Of a stretch of DNA of 64,000 bases, positions 58,864-64,000 are shown piece after piece. The position numbers and the translations under genes are program-made. Below the pieces are notes generated by a model. The model saw only the letters and a program-made list of their open reading frames with translations, was not told where the DNA came from and ran no database searches. The stretch covers positions 35,372,170 through 35,436,169 of the forward strand of contig JAIOJX010000001.1 of NCBI GenBank assembly GCA_022376925.1, read 5' to 3'. This DNA is from Tragulus kanchil. Taxonomy: Eukaryota > Chordata > Mammalia > Artiodactyla > Tragulidae. Within the stretch, counting starts at the first letter, position 1. Each line of letters opens with the position of its first letter.

Positions 58864-61035
58864 TTTCTGACTGTGTCCAGAGAGATACATGTTCTAGATC
58901 TTGAATACAAGTATTTGATTTCTGCCACAAGTCAACCTTCATAGCTGATGTAGGTGCATTAGTTTTTTCTACTTTGACAGCACTAACATCTAGCTAAGTC
59001 AACTTGCCCTGATTCCCTGAGCACTAAATAAACAACCTTCTGATGATAATCTGGTTCCTGATGAGCATCCATCTTACGGACAGAATGTTTTGAACACACA
59101 AAGCACTAAAAATCTGCTCTACTTGGTCATTACACTTCTAAGAGTAACATAGAATCTCATTCGGGTTTTTTTTTTAATAAATTCCACTCAATTTAATAAC
59201 ATGTTATGTCCATGTGCAAACTTAGAAATGCTTGATAAGCAGAAGGCTCTAATGTCCAAAGATGCTTCTGATACACTCACTTACTCTTCCACTTTTTAAA
59301 ATGAAAATGGTCGACAAGGGCCCAAGAGCTGCACTTGGCCCACTGTCCGTGCTGGACTCAACTCCTTTGACAGGAGCCTGTGAGGATAAAGCTACCCCTC
59401 CAGGAAGGTTTCTTTCCCACGCCCTCCCCCTCCCTCCCCTCAGGCTTATCCCCAAACCCAACAATGCCCAAGCCCCTACCACAAGGCCTGAGGAGGACCC
59501 AGTGGAGAGGCGAAAGCACGGAGATACACACCTCTGAAAGTCAATGTGTGTTATGCTGCTTGATACCAGAGCTCAGGGGTCGCTAGCCTAGTCTTTGGCA
59601 CCCCAAGATGCCGGCACCAGAGTTCTGGTTTAAGGGCAAGAAGGGCCACAGTTTGAACAGAGAAATCAGAAAGAAAGAAAAAACCTTCAGTCTGGATGTG
59701 ATTCTTTTAAAAATCAATGCAAAAAGATAGCATTGAACATAGTCATAACCATTCTTAGAAAAATCACTCTCAAGGGAGTGAGAAATTAACCAAACAGAGG
59801 CATAAACACAAACTTGGCCTGAACCACATTAATTTGCTAAATCTACACTTAGAATCTCTTTTCAAACAAGGCAAGTAAAATAGGAATTTAAAAACAGAAA
59901 ACCAGTTTCCGGAGCCTTGAAGTATTATGCTTTGGGTGACAATTCATAAGAGAACTCTACTCCATCTTTACAAAAAATTGCCTTTGGACACACTTGACTG
60001 GGATGGACCCACTTAAATTCCTAAAATCGTTAGCTAAAAGCCAAGAAGAGCAGAATCTCCTGAGTTTCTCATTTCCTCGGTTTCCCAGAAGTTGCCATGT
60101 TCTCTAAAGAAAGGACACTGCCTCCTCCCTGTCCCCATGAGCTGCCACAATCGCAGCTACAATTCTACAAGTGTGTCCCTCCCCAGATGTTTGAGAGTGG
60201 CCACCTCCCAGGTGAAAGCGTCAGGACATCAGAGTGTGGCTGGCCTGGCCCTGTGGCCTCCCTGGACCAGGCAGTCGCACACCCGTCTCACACAGCACTT
60301 CCCAAAGTCTGGGTGATTCACTTCCAAATAATACCAGGTGTGGGACATCAAAATTCATGCAATGCGTACAGGGCTGTTCCACGCTAGGACTAGTGCCTTC
60401 TCAGTCTCTTTTAGCAAAGGCGCCCAAAATTTCAGCCTCCAGCCGCACCCAGGGTCACCACGCTACCACAGCAACGATGATTATTATTCTGTATCAAATG
60501 CCCATCAGTGCATGACCTCGTGTCATGGAAATCAAATAACCTCCCCTCCCAAAGACACAGAAGCACAAGGAGACTACTGCCCACGGTCTCTCAGAGGAGG
60601 AAATAAAGAGAGAAGTGTGAGGGAGGGAAAGAGAAGGCGACTGGGAGGGGAGGAGGGGATAAGACCCGCAGAGCAGATGGACACTGGTCAGGCCTGTGCC
60701 TCTGCTGCAAGAGGGCTTTTTAGTACCCTAGGGGACCTCATTTCCACCCCACGTAGAAGAGTCACTCAGCACCCCAGTTCAACATGGCTTGATCTGAGTA
60801 TTTTTTAGACGTTCAAGATTCAGATAAAGGTCAGGGGACAAGTTTGTTTTCATTGTCTCTATTTTCTTAAGTATTGTCATTGAATAAGTTTTAGGAGAAA
60901 AATATTTTAAATCAGGCTCTGAAAATTCACCTACAGTATCATCCAATTTGATGCACAGACTATATAGGTATATGGATAGTGTAAATGTCTGGAAGCTTAC
61001 CCACAGTTGCAATTTGAAGCTTCTTTCCCCAGCCG
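58864..61035. other. Intergenic with moderately GC-rich patches
   Basis: Patches at 59290-59600 and 60090-60780 are richer in GC and hold overlapping frames of 70-156 codons. None shows a recognised domain, and the frames compete with one another. No CpG island. I see no gene. Confidence 0.4.
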
Positions 61036-61039
61036 CCAC

Positions 61040-61270
61040 AGTCCCCTCCCAGTCCTTTCTGCAGCTTTCCACTCTCACATTGTGCACCTTCCCTCTGGGG
61101 GTCACATCCACTCCCATGTCCTCAATTATCACTCTCTCTCTGGTGGCCCCCAAATCTGTATCTACTGCCTGGTCTTCTCTGAGCACCAGATCAATACATT
61201 CAAAGGACAATAAAGTATATCCATCTGAATGTCACACAGGTACCTCAAACTCAATTTATTTTAAATGAAT
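61040..61270 (+). mobile_element. L2 LINE 3' fragment
   Basis: 'gtcacatccactcccatgtc', 'ccaaatctgtatctactgcc' and 'cacaggtacctcaaactcaa' follow the L2 3'-end consensus. Confidence 0.65.
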
Positions 61271-62094
61271 TAGGCTTCCCCTCCCAAAGCCTTTTTTGCC
61301 TAATAACAGAGCAAGAAAAAACTTCAGTTCCCTTTTCCCTCATTCCACCCTTAAAAATGTATCAAATGAGCACTGACATGTGCATGATTCAACAGAGTCA
61401 CCATACCCAACAACTTTAAGCCTATCAGTCCTTGGTCCTTTTGACTACTATAGGCAACATTAGAGTTAAGTATATGGAAGCCTGGGGCTAAAACCAGATC
61501 ATAACTGAACAGAGATTTTACCCTTTCCTGGCTTCATGTATCAAGTAGGATAACATCCCCAAACTGACTAAGAATGTGTTGCAAGGGCAGGTGAGATCAT
61601 GTCTGATGAAACACTTTGAGTACTTAGAAATAAGAAAAGCCTATTTCTTTGAGAAACTATTAACAATTGCCTTGCAGTAATGACATCACTCTACACAGGA
61701 GTCACTTAATAAATGCTAACCTTTATTGTTGTTATTATTAAATGATGCTGACACATGGCAGAATGCCCCCAGCAACACAAAGGTCAACCAAAACAACTAT
61801 CAACTCTGAATCCTAGGGAACTAAGTGTGCTCACTTTTCTTAATTAACTGCTATGTGCCTGAACAGTCTAAGTATTTCCCACATGTTACTTCACAAGAAG
61901 TTCCATCTTCGACACTCATCTATTGTTTCAGAGGGAAAATGTTCAATTCATCTCATGTTTAATCTAAATACTTTTCCCACTCAGTTCATGCTCCAATCAT
62001 CTGCTCCATTCCCAACACCCTCTTTTACAAAAATTTTTGAAAAATCAGTTACTTGTTTTAGATTAATAAGAACACATGGATGAATAAAAAGTAA

Positions 62095-62630
62095 AAAGGT
62101 AAAAATTACACTATCCTTCCACCCAAAGGCAATCACTGTTACTATTGGGTGTCTGTAATTCCAGAGTTTTTAGTGTCTACTTTAACATCTTATATTCTCA
62201 AAAAAATTGAATCATACTAGGAAGGTTTCTGTCTGCTATCTAACCTACCTTTCTTCCTTAACAGTGCATGATGAATATCATTTCCTGGCAATATGGATCA
62301 CAAATGACATATCTGTCTTACACTGTGTGAGTATTCCTTAATTTAGTTTACCAACCAAACCAATGTGCTATATTGTTTAGGTTGTTTCCTTTTTTTTTTT
62401 TTTTTCACTATTTCACCGTGCTGGGATGAACAGCCTTGTGCATACAATCTTTGGCCAATGATTCAATTATTTCCATAGGACAAAGGCTTTACATATTTTA
62501 AGGCTTGTGATATGTATTACCAAATGGCCTTCTGCAAACCTTGTGCCAGTGTAAGCTAATTCCTACCACCAAGGTTTGAAAGCCTCCATTTTGCCATGCC
62601 CTTGTGAACACTGCACAGCAGGTAAAAGAG
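62095..62630. mobile_element. Ancient L1 (L1M-type) fragment
   Basis: 'aacagccttgtgcatacaat', 'ataggacaaaggctttacat', 'taccaaatggccttctgcaa' and 'ccatgcccttgtgaacactg' follow a well-known old L1 region. An intact poly(T) run lies at 62390-62405. Confidence 0.65.
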
Positions 62631-63109
62631 GGACTTTTATACAAATTCCAATCATTCTTTGTTGTCAAAATTATTTACTGGCTCTCAGCATTCGGCGGGA
62701 AAATATTCAAACAGTTCTCCATAAACTGGCTTCCGCCAGCTTTCCAAATTTATCTACTTCTGGTTACGCTCTCCACTAGAGTATAACTCGCATACTAGTC
62801 TCCTCACTGTAGTAAGAAGAAAGTTGCTACCTCCATGCCTTCCTCACACCAGTGCCTCCTCACTCTCATCACATGGAACACCCTAACTACTTACTCCACT
62901 GAGGACTCATTTTAAATGGCCGCTTCCTCCACACATCTGTAGCTGACCACTGTATATCAGAAATCTTTGCTTTCTCTGTACTCTCCATACAAATATTTAA
63001 CAAAGAGCATATGCTTGACATACTCTGTTATCTTTTTGTTTGTATATTTCTTATCTCTCCAACTAGATTATAAATCGAAAGACAAGGATGGTTTCTTTCT
63101 TTCTTCTTT

Positions 63110-63472
63110 TTCTTTTCCCACCATTAACACACAACTTTATTGACGATATACAAACAAAGTCAATGCAAATGACAGGAGGGAGCTTATTTATGACGAACTG
63201 GTTCACTGTCACTTATGCAGAAGAAATAGTAAAAATATTTCAATCTAGGCAGTGAGATAAAAAGCAACAAACATGTTTTCAGAACAGGTAGTGATATTCA
63301 TTCATCCAGCTTAGACCTTCAGACCGAGTCAGATAAATATCAGCGTTGATGATACAATATGATATTCATTACTCAAAACTGGCAGCAGAAAGGATTCCTT
63401 TACCATATAAACAAGGTGGAGAAAAGGAATAGTTTACAATATGTGTTGCTTCTAAACTACAAAATCAAGAAG
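63110..63472 (-). other. ARMCX3: ARMCX3 3' UTR
   Basis: On the minus strand this extends from after the stop codon (63473-63475) to the predicted cleavage site near 63110-63120. The signal AATAAA is at 63136-63141 (TTTATT on +). Confidence 0.65.
63136..63141 (-). terminator. ARMCX3: ARMCX3 poly(A) signal
   Basis: AATAAA on the minus strand, 330 nt after the ARMCX3 stop. Confidence 0.65.
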
Positions 63473-64000
63473 TTATTCCTGGCTCTTTGGGAACATATTC
63501 TCAGCCAGTTTGGCCACGAATTTTCCAACTTTCACTTTTACCAAAAAATCATGATGACTTTCAAGCCCCAAAATCTTATCAGCACACACCTGAAATTCTT
63601 TTAAGAAGGTAAAAAGTGAACCTTCGCTGAACTGATTCTGAGTAGGTTCATTTTCCTCCCATTTAAAATTGTCATTTATGTGCTCGAATATGACCAGAAG
63701 TTTAAGAATCACCTCTTTGTTCTCCTTCTTATTAAACAGGGAACCCAGTGAGGATGGTACTTGGGCCCTGAGCAGCTCTCTAGTCATGGCTGGATTTTCA
63801 GCCAAATTCAAAAGGAGTTTCAAAACCTGAAATTTTGTTTCTTCATTTCCTGCTGAAAATAAACGAAAAAAGTCTGAAATGGAATCAGCAAGCATGTGCT
63901 GATACTCATTAGTAACAGTCATGTTCGTAAGCAATCTTAGTCCTGCCAGCTGCACAGATGAGTTCAATCGAGAAGTGATTGTGTCATCACAGACTTGATT
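63473..64000 (-). CDS. ARMCX3: Armadillo repeat-containing X-linked protein 3 (ALEX3), C-terminal part
   Basis: These are the last 175 codons plus stop. The frame is open from the window edge (first full codon 64000-63998) and reads NQVCDDTITSRLNSSVQLAG, then LLTNMTVTNEYQHML, LNLAENPAMTRELLRAQVPS, SLFNKKENKEVILKL, and ends KLAENMFPKSQE. The human protein ends in nearly the same way (379 residues in total). The frame must not be started at the internal TTG at 63967. ARMCX3 sits in the mitochondrial outer membrane and works with Miro and TRAK2 in calcium-dependent mitochondrial transport in neurons; it has also been linked to Sox10. The piece here covers the last armadillo-like repeats. The anchor and linker lie beyond 64000. 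The gene is convergent with ARMCX2, 21.6 kb apart. No break is seen. Confidence 0.96.
   Translation of the reverse strand, partial: NQVCDDTITSRLNSSVQLAGLRLLTNMTVTNEYQHMLADSISDFFRLFSAGNEETKFQVLKLLLNLAENPAMTRELLRAQVPSSLGSLFNKKENKEVILKLLVIFEHINDNFKWEENEPTQNQFSEGSLFTFLKEFQVCADKILGLESHHDFLVKVKVGKFVAKLAENMFPKSQE

Noticed and set aside
60092..60808. Frames of 74-156 codons in all three plus frames
   Set aside because: Three frames compete over the same bases, none has a domain, and no promoter or splice signals accompany them.
63473..63967. Taking the ARMCX3 frame from the internal TTG as a 164-residue protein
   Set aside because: The frame continues without a stop to the window edge and matches ARMCX3 before that codon, so it is a truncated view of a longer gene.

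Overview
This is nuclear DNA from a ruminant mammal. Bov-tA/Bov-A tRNA-type SINEs, 3' ends of the BovB retroposon, artiodactyl L1 and CHR-type tRNA SINEs occur on both strands throughout. The two recognisable protein genes are eutherian, X-linked ARMCX genes, so the window is the ruminant counterpart of human Xq22.1, read in the opposite orientation. A complete single-exon ARMCX2 coding region lies on + at 39688-41532. The last 175 codons of ARMCX3 lie on - at 63473-64000 and run off the right edge. The two are convergent, as I remember them in human.

Layout. 1-3225: 3' part of an L1, holding a CHR SINE and a tandem duplication. 3.2-29 kb: intergenic DNA with SINEs, two BovB ends and old LINE pieces, plus one weak small membrane ORF on - (8039-8245). 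29.1-30.1 kb: a compact candidate gene on - with a CpG-rich promoter, a consensus donor, a consensus acceptor and a 56-codon ORF. Its product looks like the ARMC10/ARMCX mitochondrial anchor followed by a short basic tail, with no armadillo repeats. I cannot match it to a named gene, and it is the best candidate here for something undescribed. 30.2-37.2 kb: old LINE pieces, a SINE nested in a SINE, and a GC-rich block of unknown nature. 37.3-39.7 kb: CpG island and untranslated exons of ARMCX2. 41.5-63 kb: the ARMCX2/ARMCX3 interval, holding L1, SINE, mariner and L2 remnants and a palindromic (AC)n(GT)n tract.

The oddest large-scale property is eleven direct tandem duplications, each about 1.03-1.18 kb, covering roughly 1-1950, 4059-8064, 8203-10407, 13203-15430, 15351-17536, 23353-25689, 25943-28118, 31205-33376, 33348-35483 and 56680-58863. 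The copies are nearly identical. They differ mostly by single bases in homopolymers, plus small deletions next to the junctions. Unrelated sequence duplicated at one nearly constant length points to an assembly artefact (unmerged overlaps of error-prone reads or contigs) rather than biology. If so, about 12 kb of the window is false and every feature inside a pair should be counted once.

ARMCX proteins are tail-out, N-terminally anchored proteins of the mitochondrial outer membrane. ARMCX3 is known to link mitochondria to Miro/TRAK2 transport in neurons. The 56-residue candidate shares the anchor, so a mitochondrial outer-membrane location is the natural inference for it, but it is only an inference.
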